Part shown: positions 1-14,515 of the stretch, one piece after another | Numbering within the stretch: the first letter of the stretch is position 1 | Layout of the letters: the number at the start of each line of letters is the position of its first letter | NCBI RefSeq assembly: GCF_001006005.1 | Contig: NZ_CP011254.1 | Coordinates: forward strand, 3,968,001-4,032,000 | Reading direction: 5' to 3' | Length of the DNA stretch: 64,000 bases | Source: Serratia fonticola | GTDB lineage: Bacteria; Pseudomonadota; Gammaproteobacteria; Enterobacterales; Enterobacteriaceae | The notes under the pieces: generated by a model | Told to the model about the DNA's origin: nothing | Database searches by the model: none | Seen by the model: the letters and a program-made list of their open reading frames with translations, nothing else | Position numbers and translations under genes: made by a program

Positions 1-86
1 AGGGTGACGATAGCCAGCACGATACCCAGTAAAATCAGAAACGTGTGGCGACGATACAACGCCAGGAATGGCAGCAAAACGCGCAT
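1..86 (-). CDS. cydC: CydC, cysteine/glutathione ABC exporter subunit (N-terminal fragment)
   Basis: Only the first 28 codons lie in the window; the gene runs off the left edge. The reading MRVLLPFLALYRRHTF matches the start of enterobacterial CydC and opens with a basic stretch followed by the first membrane helix. CydC pairs with CydD as a heterodimeric inner-membrane ABC transporter that exports cysteine and glutathione to the periplasm and is required for assembly of cytochrome bd and periplasmic c-type cytochromes. The ATG lies 2 bases beyond the cydD stop, so the two are almost certainly one transcript with coupled translation. Confidence 0.93.
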   Translation of the reverse strand, partial: MRVLLPFLALYRRHTFLILLGIVLAIVT

Positions 87-88
87 GA

Positions 89-1855
89 TTATAGCTCCCC
101 GATGCGGTGTGCAATCAGTTTGGCAAACAGACCGGGCTGGGTGCTGAGCGTGGCGTAGTTGCCCTGCTGCACGATTTTGCCGCTGTCCATCACCCAAATC
201 TGGTCATAATCTTCGGTATCTTCCAACTGGTGCGTGACCAACAGCGTGGTCTGCTGATGGGAGGCGGCATTCAGCGCCTGCATCACCAAACGCTCGCTGT
301 GGGCGTCCAGGCTGGCCGCAGGTTCATCCAGTAACAGCAAACGGCGGGGGCTGAGCAGCGCCCGCGCCACGGCCACACGCTGAGCTTGCCCAACGGAAAG
401 GCGGGCAGCGCCATCACCCAGATCGGTTGCCAACCCTTTTGGTAAATGCGGCAGGAATTCACTGACGTAAGCCTGTTCAACCGCCTGTTGCAATTGGGCC
501 TCGCTGGCCTGCGGATAGCCGAGCAGAATATTGTCCCGCAGAGTTTGAGCTGGCAGATGGGGGTTTTGCCCCACCCAGCCCAGTTGCTGGCGCCAGTTAA
601 CCGCAGCCAGCTCGCGCAGTTCGATACCGTTGATCAGCAACGAGCCCCGGTAGGGCAGGAAGCCCAGAAGCAGGTTCAACAACGAGCTTTTCCCGGCACC
701 GCTAAGCCCGACCAAGGCAATACGCTGATTGGCTGGCAGGGTAAAATCAAGCGGCCCTGCAAGCACTACGCCATTGGGTGAGAGGATTTCCAACTGTTGT
801 GCCTGCAGGGTCAGTGGTTCTTCGCTATTTAGCGTTTGAGAGCCATTACCAACCTGCTCGCCCTCGGCGGCCAGGAAAGTTTCCAGCGCTTCAGCAGCGC
901 CCACGGCCTGGGCTTTGGCATGGTAAAAGGCGCCCAGATCGCGCAGCGGTTGGAAAAACTCCGGTGCCAGGATCAGCACCAGAAAACCGGCAAACAGCGT
1001 TACGCCCATGCCATAGCTGCCAAAGTTCAGTTCACCGAGGTAGGAGAAGCCAAAATAGACCGCCACCACGGCGATGGAAATCGAGGCGAAGAACTCCAGC
1101 ACGGCGGAGGAGAGGAAGGCCAGACGCAGCACTTCCATGGTGCGCTGGCGGAAATCTTCTGAGGATTTGGCAATGTGGTCGGTTTCAGCCTGGCCGCGAT
1201 TAAACAGACGCAGGGTATCCAGGCCGCGCAGGCGATCGAGGAAATTGCCACTGAGCCTTGCCAGCGCGACAAAGTTACGGCGGTTGGCATCGGCTGCCCC
1301 CATACCGACCAGCGCCATAAATAGTGGGATTAGCGGGGCGGTAGCCAGCAGGATAAACCCGGCCGCCCAGTTGATCGGGAAGACGGTGATCAGGATCAGC
1401 ACCGGAATAAACACGGCCAGATACATCTGTGGCAGATAGCGGGAATAGTAATCCTGCATATCCTCAATCTGCTCAACGATGATACTGGCCCAGCTGCCGG
1501 CAGGCTTGCCCTGGATCCAGGCGGGGCCAAGCTGTTGCAGCTTAGCCAGCACCTGCGCACGCATACGCTGGCGAATAACCTGCCCGCAGATGAAGCCGAC
1601 CCGTTCGCGCAGCCAGCTCAAGAAGGCGCGCAAGGCAAAGGTGGCGGCCAACCAGATAAACGACGAAACCAGTTCGCCACGGGGCTGATGCTCAATAATC
1701 AGCGCATGGAGCAATGAGGCCAACAGCCAGGCCTGGGCGACGATCAAAATGCCGCTTGCCAGACCTAACAGCATGGATAAACGCAGCCAACGCTGCGCCA
1801 ACGTACTCTGTGTTTTGAGCCAACGGGTTAACTGGTGCTGTCTGGTTTTTTTCAT
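89..1855 (-). CDS. cydD: CydD, cysteine/glutathione ABC exporter subunit
   Basis: Full-length CydD of 588 residues, the usual length for the family. Residues about 25-320 form the ABC type-1 membrane domain with six helices; the C-terminal half is the ATPase, with Walker A GLSGAGKSS near 383, an ABC signature LSVGQAQR near 486 and Walker B LLLLDEP near 505. With CydC it exports reduced thiols to the periplasm, supporting cytochrome bd assembly. It is followed by cydC after 2 bases and preceded by trxB on the same strand, the arrangement of E. coli. The ATG at 1855 gives the expected basic start MKKTRQ. Confidence 0.97.
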   Translation of the reverse strand: MKKTRQHQLTRWLKTQSTLAQRWLRLSMLLGLASGILIVAQAWLLASLLHALIIEHQPRGELVSSFIWLAATFALRAFLSWLRERVGFICGQVIRQRMRAQVLAKLQQLGPAWIQGKPAGSWASIIVEQIEDMQDYYSRYLPQMYLAVFIPVLILITVFPINWAAGFILLATAPLIPLFMALVGMGAADANRRNFVALARLSGNFLDRLRGLDTLRLFNRGQAETDHIAKSSEDFRQRTMEVLRLAFLSSAVLEFFASISIAVVAVYFGFSYLGELNFGSYGMGVTLFAGFLVLILAPEFFQPLRDLGAFYHAKAQAVGAAEALETFLAAEGEQVGNGSQTLNSEEPLTLQAQQLEILSPNGVVLAGPLDFTLPANQRIALVGLSGAGKSSLLNLLLGFLPYRGSLLINGIELRELAAVNWRQQLGWVGQNPHLPAQTLRDNILLGYPQASEAQLQQAVEQAYVSEFLPHLPKGLATDLGDGAARLSVGQAQRVAVARALLSPRRLLLLDEPAASLDAHSERLVMQALNAASHQQTTLLVTHQLEDTEDYDQIWVMDSGKIVQQGNYATLSTQPGLFAKLIAHRIGEL

Positions 1856-2148
1856 CAGGTGTCTGCGTCGCCGATGCCTGTTGTAGCAGGCTTGGTTAAC
1901 GTACTGTTAAAAAAGTGTTTGTCTCAGCGGGAAATAAGACAAGTGAACGCTAATGTTACCTCGTCACTCGGTAGACGTGAAATAAATCTGAGGTTGATGG
2001 CAAAGTGGCAACGATGCTGAATTTCCAGGGAGGCTCCTAGCTAACCGATTGATTATCTAAATAGGCGCAGCATGCAGTGCCCCTACCTACTGAGCCAGCA
2101 GCTTAATCATTCGGGCAGCAGTCACGCTTTCAGCGTGGGCGTGGTTGG
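1856..2148. other. trxB-cydD intergenic region
   Basis: No credible gene. On the minus strand this is the leader of cydD after the trxB terminator. It contains one copy of the dispersed palindromic mini-repeat (2050-2086). The 61-codon plus-strand frame that begins inside cydD and runs into this stretch has no family resemblance and is taken as chance. Confidence 0.6.
2050..2086. repeat. Palindromic mini-repeat, copy 1
   Basis: Core GGCGCAGCATGCAGTGCCCC flanked on the left by TGATTATCTA and on the right by TAC. The core is an imperfect palindrome centred on GCATGC. The reverse complement of copy 2 (7990-8025) repeats the same order: TGATTATCTA, three bases, then the GGCGC-GCATGC-GCGCCCC core and TAC. 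That makes this a dispersed element, not a chance hairpin. It sits between the trxB terminator and cydD. Confidence 0.7.
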
Positions 2149-2180
2149 AAATAAATAAGGCGGCCAATCGGCCGCCTCGG
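2149..2180 (-). terminator. trxB rho-independent terminator
   Basis: Seven-base-pair GC stem, GGCGGCC (2159-2165) with GGCCGCC (2170-2176), four-base loop, followed on the minus strand by TTATTTATTT. It lies about 25 bases beyond the trxB stop. Confidence 0.8.
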
Positions 2181-2200
2181 TAACGTTTATCGCTGAAGGG

Positions 2201-3870
<1,670 letters not shown>

Positions 3871-4365
3871 ATGGTAGATACTAAAAAACGCCCGGGGAAA
3901 GATCTCGACCGTATCGATCGCAACATCCTCAATGAGTTGCAGAAGGATGGGCGCATTTCGAACGTCGAACTTTCAAAGCGCGTGGGGTTATCCCCAACCC
4001 CTTGTTTGGAGCGTGTGCGCCGTCTTGAGCGTCAAGGCTTTATTCATGGGTATACCGCATTGCTTAACCCGCATTATCTGGATGCTTCCCTGCTGGTCTT
4101 CGTGGAAATCACGTTGAACCGCGGCGCGCCGGATGTGTTTGAGCAATTCAACTCTGCGGTGCAAAAACTTGAAGAAATTCAGGAGTGTCATCTGGTTTCC
4201 GGTGATTTCGACTATCTGTTGAAAACCCGTGTGCCAGATATGTCAGCTTACCGTAAGCTGTTAGGCGAAACTCTGTTGCGTTTACCGGGGGTTAATGACA
4301 CCCGTACTTACGTCGTGATGGAAGAAGTCAAACAGAGTAACCGTCTGGTTATCAAAACACGGTAA
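3871..4365 (+). CDS. lrp: Leucine-responsive regulatory protein Lrp
   Basis: Global regulator of amino acid metabolism, transport and fimbriae, 164 residues exactly as in E. coli and nearly identical in sequence. An N-terminal helix-turn-helix (around 30-60, including SNVELSKRVGLSPTP) is joined to a C-terminal RAM domain that binds leucine and builds octamers and hexadecamers. The start MVDTKKRPGKDLDRID follows GAGAGACAATAATA; the frame extends 13 codons upstream without similarity. It diverges from trxB and precedes ftsK, the enterobacterial order. A stem-loop follows at 4423-4447. Confidence 0.98.
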   Translation: MVDTKKRPGKDLDRIDRNILNELQKDGRISNVELSKRVGLSPTPCLERVRRLERQGFIHGYTALLNPHYLDASLLVFVEITLNRGAPDVFEQFNSAVQKLEEIQECHLVSGDFDYLLKTRVPDMSAYRKLLGETLLRLPGVNDTRTYVVMEEVKQSNRLVIKTR

Positions 4366-4422
4366 GGTGCAGGTGCAAAACCTGATTAAATTCGTTACAC
4401 TCCTGTTTATTCATACAGTTTT

Positions 4423-4447
4423 GGCGCCGGGGAAATTTCTCGGCGCC
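4423..4447 (+). terminator. Stem-loop after lrp
   Basis: GGCGCCG and CGGCGCC form a seven-base-pair stem around an 11-base loop, about 57 bases after the lrp stop and 39 bases before the ftsK start. The following GTTACTC is not a U tract, so it may be a weak terminator, or an attenuator that lets some transcription into ftsK. Confidence 0.45.
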
Positions 4448-4485
4448 GTTACTCTATCCGTCAACAGGAACCTGGAGTGCCTTTC

Positions 4486-7953
<3,468 letters not shown>

Positions 7954-7989
7954 TTGCCATGCGGACAATTCTTAACCGGACTTATAACG

Positions 7990-8025
7990 TAGGGGCGCTG
8001 CATGCTGCGCCCGGCTAGATAATCA
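7990..8025. repeat. Palindromic mini-repeat, copy 2
   Basis: GTAGGGGCGC, T, GCATGC, T, GCGCCC followed by TAGATAATCA. It is the inverted orientation of copy 1 at 2050-2086, with 10 identical flank bases and nearly the same core. It lies 36 bases after the ftsK stop, in the ftsK-lolA gap. Confidence 0.7.
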
Positions 8026-8066
8026 GCTTGCAAACTCAGCAACATTATCACGTTGTTATCAATCTG

Positions 8067-8087
8067 AAGGGCCGCTTTGCGGCCCTT
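8067..8087. other. Stem-loop between ftsK and lolA
   Basis: Perfect nine-base-pair stem AAGGGCCGC / GCGGCCCTT with a TTT loop. No U tract follows, so it is either an RNA-stabilising hairpin or a rho-assisted end for ftsK mRNA. Confidence 0.5.
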
Positions 8088-8223
8088 GTGCAAAGAAGCG
8101 TAAACCCCTGCTTTATCGGAATACTGCTCTGGCTGTCTGTCGAGCGCTTCGGGTAGAGTGGAGGTGTTCAGGGTTATATTGACCCAGTTTGCGGTAAACG
8201 CATTTCATAAGGTATCTGGAATA

Positions 8224-8835
8224 ATGAAAAAACTGTTGATTGCCTGTTGTCTGCTTTCGGGATTCGCGTCTACTTCCGTGTTGGCGGATGCTGCGCAAGA
8301 TTTGCAAAGTCGTCTGGCGAAAGTAAACAGTTTCCATGCCAGCTTCTCCCAATCGGTCACCAGTAGTGACGGCGCTGCAGTGCAGCAAGGGGAAGGCGAA
8401 TTATGGGTAAAACGCCCTAATCTGTTTAACTGGCACATGACCTCTCCGGATGAGAGCGTGCTGGTTTCGGACGGCGAGACCCTGTGGTTCTACAACCCGT
8501 TCGTCGAGCAGGTGACGGCCACCTGGCTGAAGAACGCCACAGGCAATACGCCGTTTATGCTGATCACCCGTAACGATGCTAACGACTGGAAAAAGTACAA
8601 CGTGAAGCAGAAGGGCGATGATTTTGAACTGACGCCAAAGGCCAGCAGCGGTAATCTGAAGCAGTTTGCCATCACCGTGACCAATAGCGGCACCATCAAG
8701 AGCTTTGCCGCGGTTGAGCAAGATGGCCAACGCAGCGCTTATCAGCTGAAGAGCCAGCAGAGCAGCAGCGTTGATGCTGCCAAATTCAAATTTACCCCAC
8801 CGAAGGGGGTGACGCTGGACGACCAGCGCCAGTGA
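8224..8835 (+). CDS. lolA: Outer-membrane lipoprotein carrier LolA
   Basis: Periplasmic chaperone that takes lipoproteins from LolCDE at the inner membrane and hands them to LolB at the outer membrane. It has 203 residues, as in E. coli. The signal peptide [21 protein letters not shown] is cleaved before [10 protein letters not shown]; the rest is the LolA beta-barrel fold with the conserved RPNLFNW segment. The frame is open 22 codons upstream, but MKKLL is the only start with a signal sequence, preceded by AAGGTATCTGGAATA. rarA follows after 7 bases, so the two are probably co-transcribed. Confidence 0.97.
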   Translation: MKKLLIACCLLSGFASTSVLADAAQDLQSRLAKVNSFHASFSQSVTSSDGAAVQQGEGELWVKRPNLFNWHMTSPDESVLVSDGETLWFYNPFVEQVTATWLKNATGNTPFMLITRNDANDWKKYNVKQKGDDFELTPKASSGNLKQFAITVTNSGTIKSFAAVEQDGQRSAYQLKSQQSSSVDAAKFKFTPPKGVTLDDQRQ

Positions 8836-8842
8836 GGTCTAC

Positions 8843-10186
8843 GTGAGCAACATGTCACTCGATTTTTCCCACAATGAGTTCCAGCCACTGGCCGCGCGTA
8901 TGCGGCCAACCACGCTGGCGCAATACATTGGCCAGCAGCATTTGCTGGCCCCGGGCAAGCCGTTGCCACGCGCCATCGAGGCGGGGCAGTTGCACTCGAT
9001 GATCCTGTGGGGGCCGCCGGGAACCGGGAAAACGACGCTGGCAGAGTTGATTGGTCGCTACGGTCGGGCCGATGTTGAGCGTATCTCAGCGGTAACCTCC
9101 GGCATCAAGGAGATCCGCGAAGCCATTGAGCGCGCCCGGCAAAACCGGGATGCAGGCCGCCGCACCATCCTGTTTGTTGACGAGGTCCACCGCTTCAATA
9201 AAAGCCAGCAGGATGCTTTCCTGCCACATATCGAAGACGGCACCATTACCTTTATCGGCGCCACCACGGAAAACCCCTCCTTTGAGCTGAACTCGGCGTT
9301 GCTGTCCCGCGCGCGGGTGTATCTACTCAAAGCGCTAACGGCGGACGACATCGGCCAGGTGCTGGATCAGGCGATGGAAGACAAGGCGCGTGGTTTTGGC
9401 GATCAAAACATTGAGCTGCCGCCGGAAACCAAGCGCATGCTGTCGGAACTGGTGGGTGGCGATGCCCGGCGCGCCTTGAACAGCCTGGAGATGATGGCCG
9501 ATATGGCGGAAATCGACGGCAAAGGCATGCGGGTATTAACCCCGGAGTTGCTCAAAGAGGTTTCTGGTGAACGCAGTGCGCGCTTCGATAACAAAGGCGA
9601 TCGCTATTACGATCTGATTTCAGCACTGCATAAATCCGTGCGTGGTTCGGCACCGGATGCCGCCTTGTACTGGTATGCGCGTATTATTACCGCCGGTGGC
9701 GATCCGCTGTATGTGGCGCGCCGCCTGCTGGCCATTGCCTCTGAAGACGTTGGCAACGCCGATCCACGCGGAATGCAGGTGGCCATTGCCGCCTGGGATT
9801 GCTTCACCCGCGTTGGCCCTGCGGAAGGGGAACGCGCTATCGCACAGGCGATCGTTTATCTGGCCTGTGCCCCCAAAAGCAACGCCGTATATACCGCTTT
9901 TAAAGCCGCCATGCGTGATGCCAAAGAGATGGCAGACTATGACGTGCCGGGGCATCTGCGTAACGCACCGACCAAGCTGATGAAAGAAATGGGGCTGGGC
10001 GCAGAATACCGCTATGCCCATGACGAACCCAACGCCTACGCGGCCGGAGAGAGCTATTTCCCGGCGGAAATGGCCACCACGCGCTACTATCATCCAACCT
10101 CGCGCGGGCTGGAAGGTAAAATCGGTGAAAAGTTGGCATGGCTGGCTGAGCAGGATCAAAATAGCCAGACAAAACGCTACCGCTAG
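8843..10186 (+). CDS. rarA: Replication-associated recombination AAA ATPase RarA
   Basis: Clamp-loader-like AAA+ ATPase (MgsA/WHIP family) acting at stalled or gapped replication forks with SSB. It has 447 residues, as in E. coli. Walker [10 protein letters not shown] is at 57-65, Walker [11 protein letters not shown] near 109-118, and an arginine-finger segment ALLSRARVY follows; the C-terminal half is the tetramerisation region, ending LAWLAEQDQ. Translation starts at GTG 8843 (GTG AGC AAC ATG), the same unusual start used in E. coli. It lies between lolA and serS. Confidence 0.97.
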   Translation: MSNMSLDFSHNEFQPLAARMRPTTLAQYIGQQHLLAPGKPLPRAIEAGQLHSMILWGPPGTGKTTLAELIGRYGRADVERISAVTSGIKEIREAIERARQNRDAGRRTILFVDEVHRFNKSQQDAFLPHIEDGTITFIGATTENPSFELNSALLSRARVYLLKALTADDIGQVLDQAMEDKARGFGDQNIELPPETKRMLSELVGGDARRALNSLEMMADMAEIDGKGMRVLTPELLKEVSGERSARFDNKGDRYYDLISALHKSVRGSAPDAALYWYARIITAGGDPLYVARRLLAIASEDVGNADPRGMQVAIAAWDCFTRVGPAEGERAIAQAIVYLACAPKSNAVYTAFKAAMRDAKEMADYDVPGHLRNAPTKLMKEMGLGAEYRYAHDEPNAYAAGESYFPAEMATTRYYHPTSRGLEGKIGEKLAWLAEQDQNSQTKRYR

Positions 10187-11587
<1,401 letters not shown>

Positions 11588-11621
11588 TCCACCCCCACGG
11601 TGGTAGCGAAATGTTATATCG

Positions 11622-11646
11622 AAAGCGCCTACGGGCGCTTTTTTTC
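11622..11646 (+). terminator. serS rho-independent terminator
   Basis: AAAGCGCC, TACG loop, GGCGCTTT, then a run of T, about 35 bases after the serS stop. Confidence 0.9.
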
Positions 11647-11685
11647 GTGTGAATAATTTTCATTTACGAATGAAAGCCACATTTA

Positions 11686-11733
11686 TTGATAGCAGACAAA
11701 GTTTATTACCTCCTTGTGAGTAATATCCTTACC
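11686..11733 (+). promoter_or_regulatory. Candidate FNR-type promoter of the reductase operon
   Basis: TTGAT-AGCA-GACAA (11686-11699) matches the FNR consensus TTGAT-N4-ATCAA in 8 of 10 positions. A possible -10 box TAATAT stands at 11721-11726, which would place the FNR site about -40.5 from a start near 11733. The placement is inferred; it fits an operon for anaerobic respiration beginning at 11851. Confidence 0.45.
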
Positions 11734-11850
11734 CATGGAGGGGGAATTATTTTTCCACATCAAACCACCCAGCGCTAATTCAGCTTCCTCCTGTCTCTGC
11801 CGACCAAGGCATGACTTTTCCCGTTGTTCGGGCAAGACCTGGAGTGAGCT

Positions 11851-14304
11851 ATGTCGAAGCAAAAATCTGCAACATCATCATCCAACGGTATCAGCCGCCG
11901 TACGCTAATGAAATCCGGCACGGTAGCGGGCTTGACCCTGGCCGCTGGCGGTTTTTCGTTGCCTTTTAGCCGCCATGCAGTGGCAGAAACGGTCGACACC
12001 GCGGTGCAACCCGCACCGCAGGATAAAGTGGTGTGGGGAGCCTGCTCGGTTAACTGTGGCAGCCGCTGCGCCTTGCGGTTACACGTACGCGATGACGAAG
12101 TTTACTGGGTTGAAACCGACAACACGGGCGACGATGTTTATGGCAACCATCAGGTGCGCGCCTGTCTGCGCGGCCGCTCCATGCGTCGGCGCATGAATCA
12201 TCCGGAACGTTTGAATTACCCGATGAAACGCGTCGGCAAACGTGGCGAAGGTAAATTCAAACGCATCAGTTGGGAAGAGGCTTACAGCGAAATTGCCGTC
12301 AGCCTGCAACGCATCGTCGCCAAATACGGCAATGAAGCCGTTTACATCAACTATACCTCTGGCATTGTCGGCGGCAATATTACCCGTTCTTCGCCTTATG
12401 CCTCGCTGGTTGCCCGCCTGATGAACTGCTACGGTGGTTTTCTCAGCCACTATGGCACCTACAGCACCGCCCAGATCGCCTGCGCCATGCCTTATACCTA
12501 CGGCAGCAATGAAGGTAACAGCACCTCTGATATTGAAAACAGCAAGCTGGTGGTGCTGTTCGGCAACAATCCGGCGGAAACCCGCATGAGCGGCGGTGGC
12601 ATCACCTACTTCCTGGAGCAGGCTCGGGAACGTTCTAACGCGCGCATGATCGTCATCGATCCGCGTTATACGGATACGGCCGCCGGGCGGGAAGATGAGT
12701 GGATCCCGATCCGGCCAGGCACTGATGCCGCTCTGGTCGCCGGATTGGCGCACGTATTGATCCGCGAGAATTTGGTCGACCAACCGTTCCTGGATAACTA
12801 CTGCGTGGGTTACGATGAGAAAACCTTACCCGTCGGTGCACCAGCCAATAGCCACTACAAGGCCTATATTCTGGGGCAGGGCGAGGACGGCGTTGAGAAG
12901 ACTCCACAGTGGGCATCGCAGATCACCGGCATTCCGGCCGAGCGTATCATCAAGCTGGCACGTGAAATTGGCAGTGCCAAACCGGCCTATATCTCCCAAG
13001 GTTGGGGGCCACAGCGCCAGGCAAATGGTGAGCTCACCTCGCGGGCCATTGCCATGCTGCCGATCCTGACCGGCAACGTGGGGATCAACGGCGGTAACAG
13101 TGGCGCGCGTGAATCAACCTACACCATCACCATTGAACGGATGCCGGTGCTGGAAAACCCGGTAAAAACGCAGATTTCCTGCTTCAGCTGGACCGATGCC
13201 ATCGCCCGTGGCCCGGAAATGACCGCCAAACGTGATGGGGTACGCGGCAAAGACAAGTTGGATGTGCCGATCAAGTTCATCTGGAACTATGCCGGTAATA
13301 CCATTACCAACCAGCACTCCGATATCAACAAAACCCACGACATTCTGCAGGATGACTCCCAGTGTGAAATGATTGTGGTGCTGGAAAACTTTATGACCTC
13401 CTCGGCAAAATACGCCGATATTCTGCTGCCGGACCTGATGACGGTCGAGCAGGAGGACATCATCCCAAACGACTACGCTGGCAATATGGGTTACCTGATC
13501 TTTATCCAGCCGGCCACCTCTGCCAAGTTTGAACGTAAACCCATCTATGAAGTGATGAGCGAGGTGGCGCGCCGCCTTGGGCCTGAGGTGCACCAAAAAT
13601 TCACCGAAGGGCGTACTCAGGAGCAGTGGCTGCAATACCTTTACGCCAAGATGTTGGCAAAGGACCCGCAGTTGCCCTCGTATGAAGCCTTGCGCAGCAT
13701 GGGGATTTACAAGCGTAAAGACCCGAATGGGCACTTTGTGGCCTATAAAAAATTCCGTGACGATCCCGCAGCCAACCCGTTGAAAACGCCTTCAGGCAAG
13801 ATTGAGATCTATTCGGCCAAGTTGGCAGAGATTGCCAACAGTTGGGAGCTGGAGAAGGACGAAACCATCAGCCCGCTGCCGGTCTACGCCTCAACCTTTG
13901 AAGGTTGGGATGATCCGTTGCGTAACACCTACCCGCTGCAAATGTTCGGTTTCCACTATAAGGCCCGAACCCACTCCAGCTACGGCAATATCGATGTGCT
14001 GCAGGCGGCTTGCCCGCAGGAAGTCTGGATCAATCCGCTGGATGCCAGCCAGCGCGGCATTGCCAGCGGTGAAACGGTGCGGGTATTCAATGGCCGTGGC
14101 GAAGTTCGCGTGGCCGCCAAGGTGACACCGCGCATCATGCCGGGCGTGGTAGCTATGGGGCAGGGAGCCTGGCATCAGGCCAACATGAACGGCGACCGTA
14201 TCGATCACGGTGCCTGCATGAATACGCTCACCACCCACCGGCCATCGCCGCTGGCGAAAGGTAACCCGCAGCATACCAATCTGATCGAGATCGAAAAGGT
14301 ATGA
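11851..14304 (+). CDS. ynfE: YnfE-type molybdopterin oxidoreductase catalytic subunit
   Basis: Member of the DMSO reductase family, 817 residues, closest in my memory to E. coli YnfE (for example GACSVNCGSRCALRLHV and GNSGARESTYTITIERMP). A Tat signal with SRRTLMK at 15-21 indicates folded export. Four cysteines (65, 69, 73, 105) bind the FS0 [4Fe-4S] cluster; a serine near 205 in YGTYSTAQ is the expected Mo ligand; the rest binds bis-MGD. YnfE in E. coli is implicated in selenate reduction. Here the gene heads an operon whose second gene is DmsA-like, and the two must share dmsB, dmsC and dmsD. Substrate is not readable from sequence. Confidence 0.9.
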   Translation: MSKQKSATSSSNGISRRTLMKSGTVAGLTLAAGGFSLPFSRHAVAETVDTAVQPAPQDKVVWGACSVNCGSRCALRLHVRDDEVYWVETDNTGDDVYGNHQVRACLRGRSMRRRMNHPERLNYPMKRVGKRGEGKFKRISWEEAYSEIAVSLQRIVAKYGNEAVYINYTSGIVGGNITRSSPYASLVARLMNCYGGFLSHYGTYSTAQIACAMPYTYGSNEGNSTSDIENSKLVVLFGNNPAETRMSGGGITYFLEQARERSNARMIVIDPRYTDTAAGREDEWIPIRPGTDAALVAGLAHVLIRENLVDQPFLDNYCVGYDEKTLPVGAPANSHYKAYILGQGEDGVEKTPQWASQITGIPAERIIKLAREIGSAKPAYISQGWGPQRQANGELTSRAIAMLPILTGNVGINGGNSGARESTYTITIERMPVLENPVKTQISCFSWTDAIARGPEMTAKRDGVRGKDKLDVPIKFIWNYAGNTITNQHSDINKTHDILQDDSQCEMIVVLENFMTSSAKYADILLPDLMTVEQEDIIPNDYAGNMGYLIFIQPATSAKFERKPIYEVMSEVARRLGPEVHQKFTEGRTQEQWLQYLYAKMLAKDPQLPSYEALRSMGIYKRKDPNGHFVAYKKFRDDPAANPLKTPSGKIEIYSAKLAEIANSWELEKDETISPLPVYASTFEGWDDPLRNTYPLQMFGFHYKARTHSSYGNIDVLQAACPQEVWINPLDASQRGIASGETVRVFNGRGEVRVAAKVTPRIMPGVVAMGQGAWHQANMNGDRIDHGACMNTLTTHRPSPLAKGNPQHTNLIEIEKV

Positions 14305-14320
14305 AATAATAATCATTATC
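14302..14320 (+). promoter_or_regulatory. Fur-box-like site overlapping the ynfE stop codon
   Basis: The 19-mer TGAAATAATAATCATTATC matches the Fur consensus GATAATGATAATCATTATC in 15 of 19 positions, including the whole right half. Its first three bases are the ynfE stop codon. It lies about 30 bases upstream of the FNR-type site before dmsA. Confidence 0.5.
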
Positions 14321-14347
14321 AATAATGGCAGTGATATCAACTATTTA

Positions 14348-14396
14348 TTGATTGTGAACAAGGTGGAACTACCTATTTAGGAGGATAGTTCCACCT
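14348..14396 (+). promoter_or_regulatory. Candidate FNR-type promoter of dmsA with overlapping 11-bp inverted repeat
   Basis: TTGAT-TGTG-AACAA (14348-14361) matches the FNR consensus in 9 of 10 positions. A GATAGT -10-like box at 14384-14389 would put it at -41.5 from a start near 14396, the class II spacing. The same stretch holds a perfect inverted repeat AGGTGGAACTA (14361-14371) / TAGTTCCACCT (14386-14396) that brackets the core promoter, and a NarL-type heptamer TACCTAT at 14370-14376. The inverted repeat may be an operator or an RNA hairpin. Site calls are by eye. Confidence 0.55.
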
Positions 14397-14515
14397 AGAG
14401 CAGGTCAAAATAAAAAAACCATTACCTGCCATTTTAAAACCGATCTGCGTAGTTGATTGCAGATTTTCCTGTAGCCATACCCCTGGCTGATTGAAGCAAC
14501 CCAGAGCGAAATATT

